In this document: piece after piece, positions 19,064-26,650 of the stretch
Layout: each line of letters starts with the position of its first letter
How positions within the stretch are numbered: the stretch's first letter is position 1
DNA from: Pleomorphomonas koreensis DSM 23070
Lineage (GTDB): Bacteria; Pseudomonadota; Alphaproteobacteria; Rhizobiales; Pleomorphomonadaceae
Direction of reading: 5' to 3'
Length of the DNA: 64,000 nt
NCBI RefSeq assembly: GCF_000425185.1
Contig: NZ_AULH01000001.1
Span: 62,001-126,000, forward strand
Made by a program: the position numbers and the translations under genes
Notes under the pieces: generated by a model
What the model was told of the DNA's origin: nothing
The model's input: the letters and a program-made list of their open reading frames with translations, nothing else
Databases searched by the model: none

Positions 19064-19216
19064 TCAGCCGCCGAAGGCGTAGCTGCCGCGCGCCACATGG
19101 CGCTCGCGGGCTTCGAGGTCGTAGCGATCGGTGGCGGCGGCGATGTACACCAGCTCGCGCTCGCCGGCGGCCGGGGCGCGGAAGGTCTTGGCGAGGCGCT
19201 TGAGATTGCCGAACAT
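19064..19216 (-). CDS. DUF3563 family micro-protein
   Basis: A 50-residue protein beginning MFGNLKRLAKTF and containing YIAAATDRYDLEARER, which matches what I recall of the DUF3563 core (aromatic-x-A-x-x-x-D-x-Y-D-L-E-x-R). The start is supported by AGGAAAGGAAG seven bases upstream, an excellent ribosome binding site. It is basic at the N-terminus, has no membrane segment, and is a monocistronic gene between the LacI gene and the NCS2 permease. Function is unknown. The alternative that it is a chance frame is unlikely given the motif and ribosome binding site. Confidence 0.8.
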   Translation of the reverse strand: MFGNLKRLAKTFRAPAAGERELVYIAAATDRYDLEARERHVARGSYAFGG

Positions 19217-19386
19217 GATCGTCTTCCTTTCCTGTTCCGGGCGATCCCGGAACCCTTGGTCTCATCTTTTCTTTGCACCCCGAATATAACGCCGTCGCCT
19301 CGCCTGTCCAAGACCTGCAAGCCTCTGCCGCGATTCGTATTTTCTTGTGGTGAGCTTCAGTTTTCCCGAGACGGGCCGGCAGCGGA

Positions 19387-19436
19387 CAAGAAAAAGCCCG
19401 CCGGCCGCCCCGGAGCTTCCGGAACGGCCGGCGGGC
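19387..19436 (-). terminator. Intrinsic terminator of the NCS2 permease gene
   Basis: A perfect 12-bp outer stem (19396-19407 with 19425-19436) encloses a small inner hairpin and is followed on the minus strand by TTTTTCTTG. It lies 21 bases past the permease stop. Confidence 0.88.
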
Positions 19437-19457
19437 GCCGGCATGGCCGGAAAGGCG

Positions 19458-20756
19458 TCAGTCGGCGGTCTTCGGGCCGCGGTCGAGCAGCGCGTAGAGC
19501 AGGATGGCGCCGAAGGTGGCGGTGCCGATGCCGCCCAGCGTGAAGCCGCCGATGTTCAGCGTCAGGTCGCCGGCGCCGGCGATCACCGCCGCCGCCGTGG
19601 TGATCAGGTTCTTGGTCTCGGAGAAGTCGACCTTGTTCTCCACCCAGATGCGGCCGGCCGTGGCGGTGATCAGGCCGAAGATGACGATGGAGAGGCCGCC
19701 GATCACCGGGCCGGGGATGGTGCCGATCAGCGCGCCGAACTTCGGCGAGAAGCCCAGGAGGATGGCGATCACCGCCGCCACCACGAACACCAGCGTCGAG
19801 TAGATGCGGGTGACGGCCATCACACCCATGTTCTCGGCGTAGGTGGTGACGCCGGTGCCGCCGAACGAGCCGGACAGCATGGTGGCGAGGCCGTCGCCCA
19901 GGAAGGCCCGGCCGACGTAGGGATCGAGGCTGCGGCCGGTCATGGCGCCGATCGCCTTGATGTGCCCGAGGTTCTCGGCGACCAGGATGATCGCCACCGG
20001 CGCGATCAGCGCCATGGCGCTGGTCGAGAAGACCGGGGCGGTGAAGGACGGCATGCCGAACCACGGCGCGGCGTCGAGTCTCGCGAAGTCGATCGGCGCA
20101 TCGCCGAACGGAGCGGCGCCCAGCCAGTAGATGATGTAGCCGACGAGGCCGCCGATCAGCACCGGAATGCGGCGCAGCATGCCCGGCGCGTAGACGGCGG
20201 CGGCGCCCACCGCCACGATGGTGATCAGGCCGACCACCCGGTCGAAGCCGGTGGCCGAGATGCCCTTGACGGCGATCGGCGCCAGGTTGAGGCCGATGGC
20301 CGCCACGATGCCGCCCGTCACCACCGGCGGCATCAGCTTCTCGATCCAGCCATAGCCGATCTTGATGACCACGAGGCCGATCAGCGCGTAGAGAGCGCCG
20401 GCCGCGATGATGCCGCCGAGCGCCACGCCGATGTTGATGTTGGCGCCGGTGCCGGAATAGCCGGAGGCGGCCATCACCACGGCGATGAAGGCGAAGCTCG
20501 AGCCGAGGTAGGACGGCACGCGGCCGCCGACCACCAGGAAGAAGATCAGCGTGCCGATGCCGGAGAACAGCACCGCGACGTTGGGGTCGAACCCCATGAT
20601 GATCGGCGCCAGCACCGTCGAGCCGAACATGGCGACCACGTGCTGGAAACCGGCGATGAGGGTCTGCGGCCAGGGCAGCCGCTCATCGGGAGCGACGCGG
20701 TCGGCGGTGGTCGGCTTCCAGCGCGGAAACCAGCCTTCGGCTGGGCTGTCTGTCAT
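19458..20756 (-). CDS. NCS2 family pyrimidine/xanthine permease (RutG/UraA-like)
   Basis: Inner-membrane nucleobase symporter, 432 residues, with about 12-14 hydrophobic segments. NCS2 landmarks include QTLIAGFQHVVAMFGSTVLAP near the N-terminus, LVAENLGHIKAIG (substrate-site glutamate) and GVTTYAENMGVMAVTRI in the second half, the latter matching the uracil-permease branch. Start 20756 is preferred: GACGAG is correctly spaced, whereas the ATG at 20762 directly abuts it. A RutR-like box in the promoter supports uracil or another pyrimidine as substrate, but no rut catabolic genes are in the window. Confidence 0.88.
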   Translation of the reverse strand: MTDSPAEGWFPRWKPTTADRVAPDERLPWPQTLIAGFQHVVAMFGSTVLAPIIMGFDPNVAVLFSGIGTLIFFLVVGGRVPSYLGSSFAFIAVVMAASGYSGTGANINIGVALGGIIAAGALYALIGLVVIKIGYGWIEKLMPPVVTGGIVAAIGLNLAPIAVKGISATGFDRVVGLITIVAVGAAAVYAPGMLRRIPVLIGGLVGYIIYWLGAAPFGDAPIDFARLDAAPWFGMPSFTAPVFSTSAMALIAPVAIILVAENLGHIKAIGAMTGRSLDPYVGRAFLGDGLATMLSGSFGGTGVTTYAENMGVMAVTRIYSTLVFVVAAVIAILLGFSPKFGALIGTIPGPVIGGLSIVIFGLITATAGRIWVENKVDFSETKNLITTAAAVIAGAGDLTLNIGGFTLGGIGTATFGAILLYALLDRGPKTAD

Positions 20757-20916
20757 GATCATCTCGTCTTGTGATGCGGCGTCCCCCGGACGGCCGCGTG
20801 GAAAGGCGAGATCGTCACTATCCCCAAGCTCGGCAAAGGCGAAAGAGCAGCCGAATACGGCCGCTGTCGGCGGCTCGGTGCATGAGGTGCTGATTCTGAA
20901 CATGAAAACGTACATT

Positions 20917-20939
20917 TTGACCAGATGGTCAGAATTCAA
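20917..20939 (-). promoter_or_regulatory. RutR-like box in the NCS2 permease promoter
   Basis: TTGACCAGATGGTCAG at 20917-20932 matches the E. coli RutR consensus TTGACCANNTGGTCAA at all but the last base. On the minus strand a -35 (TTGAAT, 20934-20939) lies immediately before it and an A/T-rich -10 immediately after, so a bound regulator would occupy the spacer. The remaining leader down to 20757 contains nothing else recognisable. Confidence 0.7.
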
Positions 20940-21047
20940 CCTATTGGTAATCCACAGAAAAATCAGTACCGGCCGGCTTTGTGGCAGGAGCCGTCGCCGC
21001 CAGCCCCGTTGACAGGGAAAGGCGCCTGCCGGCAGATGAGGCATGCA

Positions 21048-21225
21048 AGGTGTTCCGTCGGCATGCCGCCGCCGGGATGAAACGGGAACGGGGAACGGAT
21101 TGCATCCGAAGCCCCGGCCGCCCCCGCGACTGTGCGTGGTGAGTCTCCGTCCAAGGCGCCACCGGGAAACCCCTGGGAAGGCGGACGGCAGACGGCGATC
21201 CACGAGCCAGGAGACCGGCCTTGCG
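21048..21225 (+). promoter_or_regulatory. Cobalamin (B12) riboswitch
   Basis: The conserved landmarks of the RF00174 class occur in order: GGTGTTCCG (21049), GGGAAC followed by GGGGAACGG (from 21084), GCCGCCCCCGCGACTGTG (near 21117), CACCGGGAAACCCCTGGGAAGG (split around 21160-21182), and the B12 box AGCCAGGAGACCGGCC (21205-21220). It lies just ahead of a CbiM-like gene, as expected for repression by adenosylcobalamin. The exact 5' boundary is uncertain by about 20 bases. Confidence 0.94.
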
Positions 21226-21237
21226 GCAATGATCGGC

Positions 21238-21262
21238 TTCCGTCGGGTGAGACGGAAAAGGA
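21238..21262 (+). promoter_or_regulatory. Hairpin abutting the ribosome binding site (riboswitch expression platform?)
   Basis: TTCCGTC (21238-21244) pairs with GACGGAA (21251-21257); the Shine-Dalgarno AAGGAG starts at the end of the right arm (21257-21262). The hairpin could switch with an alternative pairing to the riboswitch to hide or expose the ribosome binding site. There is no T-tract, so control would be translational. Confidence 0.5.
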
Positions 21263-21269
21263 GATGGAC

Positions 21270-21947
21270 ATGCATATCGAACCCGGCCTGGTGGCCGACG
21301 GCAAAATGTGGCTCAGCTATCTGACGGCGGCGGGCGCCGCCGGTTACGGCCTGAGGCTCGCGTGGCGGACGGCCCGCGACAGCGGCGTCCTGTCGCTCGG
21401 CCTGCGCAGCGCTGCCGCCACGGCGCTGGTCTTCTGCTTCTTCGAAGTGTTGCCGCACTACCCGGTCGGCGTGTCCGAGGTGCATCTCATCCTGGGATCG
21501 ACGCTGTTCCTGATCCTCGGCGCCGCGCCGGCCGCCTTCGGCCTGGCCCTCGGCCTGCTGATCCAGGGGCTGTTCTTCGCCCCCTTCGACCTGCCGCAAT
21601 ACGGCATGAATGTCACCACGCTGCTGGTGCCGCTGTTCGGGTTGGCGGCGCTTGCCCGCCTGGTCATCGCGCCGGCGACGCCTTATGTCGAACTGAAATA
21701 TCGGCAGGCGCTGGCCCTCTCCACCGCCTACCAGGCGGGCATCGTCGCCTGGGTCGGTTTCTGGGCCTTCTATGGCCAGGGCTTCACCGTCGACAACTTC
21801 GCCGCCATCAGTTCGTTCGGCGGCGCCTACATGCTGGTGATCCTCGTCGAGCCGCTGGTCGATCTGGCGGTGCTGGCCGGCGCCAAGCTGCTGCACGGCC
21901 TGCGCGGCAGCTTCCTGGTCGAACGCCGTCTCTACGACGCCGCCTGA
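21270..21947 (+). CDS. CbiM-like energy-coupling-factor transporter substrate-specificity protein
   Basis: Predicted membrane component for cobalt (or nickel) uptake, 225 residues with six to seven hydrophobic segments. ATG at 21270 gives the N-terminus Met-His-Ile; in CbiM/NikM the first two residues and an internal histidine bind the metal, and His72 in VGVSEVHLILGS fits that role. A second ATG two codons upstream would bury this motif. AAGGAG is seven bases upstream. CbiN, CbiQ and CbiO genes are absent nearby, so it must borrow an energising module or work alone. The cobalamin riboswitch supports a B12/cobalt role. Confidence 0.85.
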   Translation: MHIEPGLVADGKMWLSYLTAAGAAGYGLRLAWRTARDSGVLSLGLRSAAATALVFCFFEVLPHYPVGVSEVHLILGSTLFLILGAAPAAFGLALGLLIQGLFFAPFDLPQYGMNVTTLLVPLFGLAALARLVIAPATPYVELKYRQALALSTAYQAGIVAWVGFWAFYGQGFTVDNFAAISSFGGAYMLVILVEPLVDLAVLAGAKLLHGLRGSFLVERRLYDAA

Positions 21948-21967
21948 CGGTTGCCATGGACCATCCC

Positions 21968-22006
21968 GGAGCGGCGGGCGCCCGGACCCGTCCGGACCGC
22001 CGCTCC
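21968..22006 (+). terminator. Long hairpin after the CbiM-like gene
   Basis: A 10-bp perfect outer stem (21968-21977 with 21997-22006) contains an inner stem (21982-21986 with 21991-21995). No T-tract follows, so it is a candidate Rho-assisted terminator or mRNA end. From 22007 to 22187 nothing further is recognised. Confidence 0.5.
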
Positions 22007-22187
22007 TGCCATTCGCTCGCGTGTCTGATTTCCCCGGAAAACGCCGCGTTTGTCGGGCTGACGCCGCGCCGTCGCCGCTCCGGATCACCGGACGGCTAGG
22101 CCCTTCCGCGCCGGCGTCACGCCGGCCGGTCTCCCACTTCCACGCGGCGCTCACCCGCCCGTCCGAGACGCCCGACCTCCGGCGGTC

Positions 22188-22230
22188 TTGACAGCCGCAA
22201 ACCTTTCCGCATAACGTCGTAAACGTTTAC
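22188..22230 (+). promoter_or_regulatory. Promoter with LacI-type operator for the alpha-xyloside importer
   Basis: TTGACA (22188-22193) and CATAAC (22210-22215) form a 16-bp-spaced promoter. The perfect palindrome GTAAACGTTTAC lies at 22219-22230, over the expected transcription start. The identical 12-bp palindrome occurs upstream of the alpha-xylosidase gene (29073-29084) at the same distance from its -35, so both are probably bound by the LacI regulator encoded at 29276. Confidence 0.8.
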
Positions 22231-22433
22231 GGGAGCAAGTGGACAAGCTGAAAGGCAGGGAGGAGAGCCCTGTCGGACGGGGTGTTTCGAGCGTCATCGC
22301 ATGCCGGCCGGCATGTATGGCGAACGATGGGTTGCACCTTGTCGCGACCTTGGGTGTTCTGCCGGATCGCCGTCCGCTTTCGCTCCCGCCGGCGCCGTCC
22401 GTCGGCCACCGGAGAGCAGGAGGAGTAGGGAGC
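22231..22433 (+). other. Leader of the importer operon with a 16-bp palindrome
   Basis: This 200-base untranslated leader contains the perfect palindrome CATGCCGGCCGGCATG (22300-22315), which is either a second regulator site or chance in GC-rich DNA. It ends with AGGAGGAG just before the ATG. No open frame with coding character is seen. Confidence 0.4.
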
Positions 22434-23663
22434 ATGAAGACATCGGCAATCCTCGGGGCGGTGCTCTACGCCGGCGCCGCGGCGCTCGGCATGGCGGCGC
22501 ACGCCGCCGATCCCGTCACCATCACCATCTGGTGCCAGGACGATGAACGCCAGCCGGGCCTCAACCTCGCCAAGGAATTCGGCGAGAAGAACCCCGACAT
22601 CAAGGTCGTCTATCGCCAGATCCACTTCGACGACGTCACCTCGGAAGCGATGCGCGCCTATTCGACCGGCCAGGCGCCCGACATCATCGCCATCGACAAT
22701 CCCGAGCACGCGCTGTTCGCCTCGCACGGCGTCTTCCTCGACCTCACCGACCGCATCGCCAAGTCGGAAGTGATCCACAAGGAGGACTATTTCCCCGGCC
22801 CGCTCGCCTCCGTCACCTGGGACGGCAAGCTCTACGGCGTGCCCAAGGCGACCAACACCATCGCCCTCTACTACAACGCCGACCTGTTCAAGGCGAAGGG
22901 CCTCGATCCCGACAAGCCGCCCCAGACCTGGGACGAGCTGGTCGACGCCGCCCGCAAGCTGAACGACCCGGCGAGCAACGTCTACGGCATCGCCTTCTCG
23001 GCCAAGGCCAGCGAGGAAGGCACCTTCCAGTTCCTGCCCTGGGCGCAGATGACCGGCGGCGGCTTCGACCACATCAACACCGACGGCGCCGTCCGCGCGC
23101 TCTCCATCTGGAAGACGCTGCTCGACGAGAAGCTCGCCTCGCCCGACACGCTGACCCGCGGCCAGTGGGATTCCACCGGCACCTTCAATTCGGGCAACGC
23201 CGCCATGGTCATCTCCGGGCCGTGGGAGCTCAACCGCATGTCGCAGGAGGCGAAGTTCGACTGGCGCGTGGCGCTCCTGCCGGTGCCGGAAGCCGGCGCG
23301 CCGCGCTCGTCGGCCATGGGCGACTTCAACTGGGCGATCTTCAAGAGTTCCAAGCATCCCGACGAAGCCTTCAAGGCGCTGGAATACTTCGTTTCGCAGG
23401 ACCCGCGCGTGTTCCCCGTGTGGGGCCAGCTCGCCGCCCGCGCCAACGTCGAGATCCCGCCGACCGGCGACGCCAAGAAGGACGCGGCCGTCAAGGTGTT
23501 CATGGAGCAGCTGAAATACGCCCAGCCGCGCGGGCCGCATCCCGACTGGATGAAGATATCCAAGGCCATCCAGGACGCCATCCAGTCGGCGCTGACCGGC
23601 GGGGCGACCCCCAAGGACGCGCTCGACCAGGCGGCCGCCACCATCAAGGGCATCCTCGGCTGA
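22434..23663 (+). CDS. Sugar ABC transporter substrate-binding protein (CUT1), predicted alpha-xyloside receptor
   Basis: Periplasmic receptor of a MalE/UgpB-type importer, 409 residues. The signal peptide ends AAHAAD (cleavage about residue 24). SBP_bac_1 features include [34 protein letters not shown] and [16 protein letters not shown]. It starts a four-gene importer (SBP, two permeases, ATPase) under the GTAAACGTTTAC operator shared with the alpha-xylosidase. The likely ligand is an alpha-xyloside such as isoprimeverose or a xyloglucan fragment; this rests on context only. Confidence 0.92.
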   Translation: MKTSAILGAVLYAGAAALGMAAHAADPVTITIWCQDDERQPGLNLAKEFGEKNPDIKVVYRQIHFDDVTSEAMRAYSTGQAPDIIAIDNPEHALFASHGVFLDLTDRIAKSEVIHKEDYFPGPLASVTWDGKLYGVPKATNTIALYYNADLFKAKGLDPDKPPQTWDELVDAARKLNDPASNVYGIAFSAKASEEGTFQFLPWAQMTGGGFDHINTDGAVRALSIWKTLLDEKLASPDTLTRGQWDSTGTFNSGNAAMVISGPWELNRMSQEAKFDWRVALLPVPEAGAPRSSAMGDFNWAIFKSSKHPDEAFKALEYFVSQDPRVFPVWGQLAARANVEIPPTGDAKKDAAVKVFMEQLKYAQPRGPHPDWMKISKAIQDAIQSALTGGATPKDALDQAAATIKGILG

Positions 23664-23672
23664 TCCCCCGAC

Positions 23673-23698
23673 GGCGCTCCGGCTTTGGCCGGGGCGCC
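23673..23698 (+). other. Post-SBP stem-loop
   Basis: GGCGCTCCGGC (23673-23683) pairs with GCCGGGGCGCC (23688-23698) with one T-G wobble and loop TTTG, nine bases past the binding-protein stop. It lacks a U-tract and most likely stabilises the SBP message. Confidence 0.6.
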
Positions 23699-23770
23699 AG
23701 CCCGTTGACCGCAATCGCCCGCCGGGGCAAAGCTCCGTGCCCGCCGCCGGGGCGGACGTGGGGAGGACCG

Positions 23771-24673
23771 ATGCGACGCCTCTATTCCAGCCTCGTCGAC
23801 GGCCGCGGCTTCGACCTCTGCCTGATCGGCGTGCCGCTGGCCTTTCTCATCGTGCTGTCGGGCCTGCCGCTCGTCTACAACGTGGTGATGAGCTTCCAGG
23901 CCGTCGACATGTTCAGCCTCGGCAGCTTCATCCGCCCGTGGGTCGGCTTCCAGAACTACCGGGAATTGGTCGCCCAGCCGGAATTCTGGCCGATCATGGG
24001 GCATACGGCGACCTTCCTCGCCGCCTCCATCGCCGGCCAGTTCCTCCTCGGCTTCGCGCTCGCCCTGTTCTTCTGGCTGGATTTCCCCGGCGCCTCCTGG
24101 CTGCGCGGCCTGTTCCTGGTGTCCTGGGTGATGCCGGGCCTCGTCGTCGGCGCCGTCTGGAACTGGCTGCTCTCCGGCGACTTCGGCGTCTTCAACTTCG
24201 TGCTGCGCGAATTGCACGTCATCTCCGGCAACGTGTTCTGGCGCTCCGACCCGACGTTCGCGCTCTGGAGCGTCATCATCGCCAACATCTGGCTCGGCAC
24301 CTCCTTCAACATGATCCTGCTGTCGGTCGGCCTGTCGTCGATCCCGGCCGATCTCTACGAGGCGGCCGAGCTGGACGGCGCCGGCGCGCTGACCCGCTTC
24401 TGGACCATCACCCTGCCGATGATGCGCTCGACCATCGGCGCGCTGATCTCGCTCGGCCTGATCTTCACGCTGCAACAGTTCGACCTGTTCGCCGCCATCA
24501 CCTCCGGCGGGCCGAACAACGCCTCCAACGTGGCGCAATACTGGGCCTGGGACCTGTCGTTCAAGCAATACGACTTCGCCAAGGGCGCCGCCATCTCGGT
24601 GATCATGATCGCCGTGGTGATGCTGGCCTCCGTCTACTACGTCCGGTCGACCCGTCACGAGGTGCGAGGATGA
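23771..24673 (+). CDS. Sugar ABC transporter permease (CUT1, MalF/UgpA type)
   Basis: Membrane subunit of the importer, 300 residues, six predicted membrane helices. The EAA loop LYEAAELDGAGALTRFWTIT at about residue 196 is the ATPase contact site. The start at 23771 is preceded by GGGGAGG at good distance; sequence upstream in frame belongs to the binding-protein gene's region. The stop overlaps the next ATG (ATGA). Confidence 0.92.
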   Translation: MRRLYSSLVDGRGFDLCLIGVPLAFLIVLSGLPLVYNVVMSFQAVDMFSLGSFIRPWVGFQNYRELVAQPEFWPIMGHTATFLAASIAGQFLLGFALALFFWLDFPGASWLRGLFLVSWVMPGLVVGAVWNWLLSGDFGVFNFVLRELHVISGNVFWRSDPTFALWSVIIANIWLGTSFNMILLSVGLSSIPADLYEAAELDGAGALTRFWTITLPMMRSTIGALISLGLIFTLQQFDLFAAITSGGPNNASNVAQYWAWDLSFKQYDFAKGAAISVIMIAVVMLASVYYVRSTRHEVRG

Positions 24674-25497
24674 GCGAGACCTTCCGCAACCGGCTGCTGC
24701 TTCTCGTCGCGCTGGCGCTCGCCGCCGTCTACCTGTTCCCGCTCTACTGGATGTACATCACCGCGCTGAAGACCGGCTCGGAGATGTTCAGGACGCCGCC
24801 CTCCTTCTGGCCGGACGAACCCCAATGGGCGATCTTCCCCTTCGTGTTCCAGTTGAAGGGCATGGCGCAGTTCCTGTGGAACTCGGTGGTGATCGCCTCC
24901 GGCTCGGTGGCGCTGATCGCCTGCCTCGGCACCGGCGCCGCCTATGTGCTCGCCCGCTACCGCAACGTCTGGGTCGACGTCGGCCTGTTCCTGGTCTTGA
25001 TGCTGCAGGTGCTGCCGGCCTCGCTGATGATCACGCCGATCTTCGTGCTGTTCACGCTGACCGGCCTCCTCGACTTCCCGCGCACGGCGGTGGTGCTGGC
25101 GATCGCCGCCAAGAGCATGCCCTTCTTCATCGTGCTGGTGCGCGCCACCTTCATGAGCGTGCCGATGGAGCTGGAGGAGGCGGCGCTGGTCGACGGCAAC
25201 TCGCGGGCCGGCGCCTTCTGGTCGATCGTGCTGCCGCTGGCCAGGAACGGCATCCTCGTCTCGGCCATCCTGATCTTCATGCAGGCCTTCGGCGAGTTCG
25301 TCTACTCGAAGTCGCTGATCCAGGAGATCGAGCTGCAACCCAGCTCGGTCGGCCTCAACGCCTTCATGGGCCCCAACACCAACGAATGGAACCGGATCAT
25401 GGCCTTCGCCTCGATCTACGTCACTCCCATCCTGGCGACCTTCGTGCTGCTGCAGCGGCGCATCGTCTCCGGTCTGACCTCCGGAGCCCTGAAGTGA
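24670..25497 (+). CDS. Sugar ABC transporter permease (CUT1, MalG/UgpE type)
   Basis: Second membrane subunit, 275 residues, six predicted helices. It begins with the MalG-like first helix (LLLLVALALAAVYLFPLYW) and holds the EAA loop ELEEAALVDGNSRAGAFWSI near residue 175. It overlaps the preceding gene by four bases and shares its last base with the next gene's start. Confidence 0.92.
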   Translation: MSETFRNRLLLLVALALAAVYLFPLYWMYITALKTGSEMFRTPPSFWPDEPQWAIFPFVFQLKGMAQFLWNSVVIASGSVALIACLGTGAAYVLARYRNVWVDVGLFLVLMLQVLPASLMITPIFVLFTLTGLLDFPRTAVVLAIAAKSMPFFIVLVRATFMSVPMELEEAALVDGNSRAGAFWSIVLPLARNGILVSAILIFMQAFGEFVYSKSLIQEIELQPSSVGLNAFMGPNTNEWNRIMAFASIYVTPILATFVLLQRRIVSGLTSGALK

Positions 25498-26561
25498 TGA
25501 AGCAGATCGTCTTTTCCGGCGTCAACAAATACTACGGCGCCTTCCACGCCCTCAAGGACATCGACCTTGCGATCGACAAGGGCAGCTTCGTGGCGCTGGT
25601 CGGGCCGTCGGGCTGCGGCAAGTCGACGCTGTTGCGCTCGCTGGCCGGTCTCGAAAAAATCACCGGCGGCGACATCTCGATCGCCGGCGAGGTGGTGACG
25701 GCCCTGCCGCCGCGTCGGCGCGACGTCGCCATGGTGTTCCAGAGCTACGCCCTCTATCCGCACATGACGGTGGAGGAGAACCTCACCTATTCGCTGAAGG
25801 TGCACGGCGTTTCCAAGGCCGAGCGGAAGCGCGCCGCCGGGGAGGTGGCCGCCACCACCGGCCTCTCCGGCCTCCTGCACCGCTATCCGCGCGAACTGTC
25901 GGGCGGCCAGCGCCAGCGCGTCGCCATGAGCCGGGCGATCATCCGCAATCCCAAGGCCTTCCTGTTCGACGAGCCGCTTTCCAATCTCGACGCCGCCCTG
26001 CGCGTCCACATGCGGAAAGAGATCCGCGCCCTGCACGACCGGCTCGGCGCCACCTCGGTCTACGTCACCCACGACCAGATCGAGGCGATGACCATGGCCG
26101 ACCACGTCGTCGTCATGCGGGCCGGCGTCATCGAGCAGCAGGGCCGGCCGCTCGACCTCTACGACAAGCCGGCCAACAAGTTCGTCGCCGGCTTCATCGG
26201 CTCGCCGGCCATGAACTTCATTCCCGCGACGGTGGAGGAGGGCGGCAGGGTGACCGTCGACCTCGGCGCCGGTCCGGTCGAGCTTGCCGTCGCCGTCGCC
26301 GCGCCCGTCGGCGCGCGGGTGTTGATCGGCATCCGGCCCGAGCACCTGACGCTGACCGCGCCCGGCGACGGCCGCCTCGTTGCCGCCGTCGCCTTCACCG
26401 AATCGACCGGCTTCACCACCTTCGTCAGCACGGCGACGACGCCCGAGCTGATGGTGGTGGAAACCGGCCGCCGGGCGGTCGCCAGCGGCGATCGGGTCGG
26501 CCTCGCCTTCGACGATGCCAGCGTCCACGTCTTCGACGCGGAGACGGAACAGCGGCTCTGA
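25497..26561 (+). CDS. Sugar ABC transporter ATP-binding protein (MalK/UgpC type)
   Basis: ATPase of the importer, 354 residues. Walker A GPSGCGKSTLLRS, Q-loop VFQSYALYPHMTV, signature LSGGQRQRVAMSRAI, Walker B FLFDEPLSNLDA and H-loop VTHDQIEAMTMAD are all canonical. A C-terminal MalK-type TOBE domain starts around residue 240 (GSPAMNFIPA). MalK-type ATPases often energise several sugar importers. The gene is followed by a strong bidirectional terminator. Confidence 0.94.
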   Translation: MKQIVFSGVNKYYGAFHALKDIDLAIDKGSFVALVGPSGCGKSTLLRSLAGLEKITGGDISIAGEVVTALPPRRRDVAMVFQSYALYPHMTVEENLTYSLKVHGVSKAERKRAAGEVAATTGLSGLLHRYPRELSGGQRQRVAMSRAIIRNPKAFLFDEPLSNLDAALRVHMRKEIRALHDRLGATSVYVTHDQIEAMTMADHVVVMRAGVIEQQGRPLDLYDKPANKFVAGFIGSPAMNFIPATVEEGGRVTVDLGAGPVELAVAVAAPVGARVLIGIRPEHLTLTAPGDGRLVAAVAFTESTGFTTFVSTATTPELMVVETGRRAVASGDRVGLAFDDASVHVFDAETEQRL

Positions 26562-26581
26562 TCGATTTCCAGGTTTGAAGA

Positions 26582-26612
26582 AAAACCCCGGAAGCGGCGC
26601 TTCCGGGGTTTT
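26582..26612. terminator. Bidirectional intrinsic terminator
   Basis: A perfect 14-bp stem (26582-26595 with 26599-26612) has loop GGC and carries an A-run on the left and a T-run on the right, so it terminates both the importer operon on the plus strand and the convergent alpha-xylosidase gene. Confidence 0.95.
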
Positions 26613-26650
26613 CCTGCTTCGGATCGATCGCCGTGGAGAAGGCGCGGCCG

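Noticed and set aside
22300-22315. 16-bp palindrome CATGCCGGCCGGCATG as a second operator
   Set aside because: GC-rich, lies deep in the leader about 80 bases after the predicted start, and does not recur near the related genes; kept only as a note.
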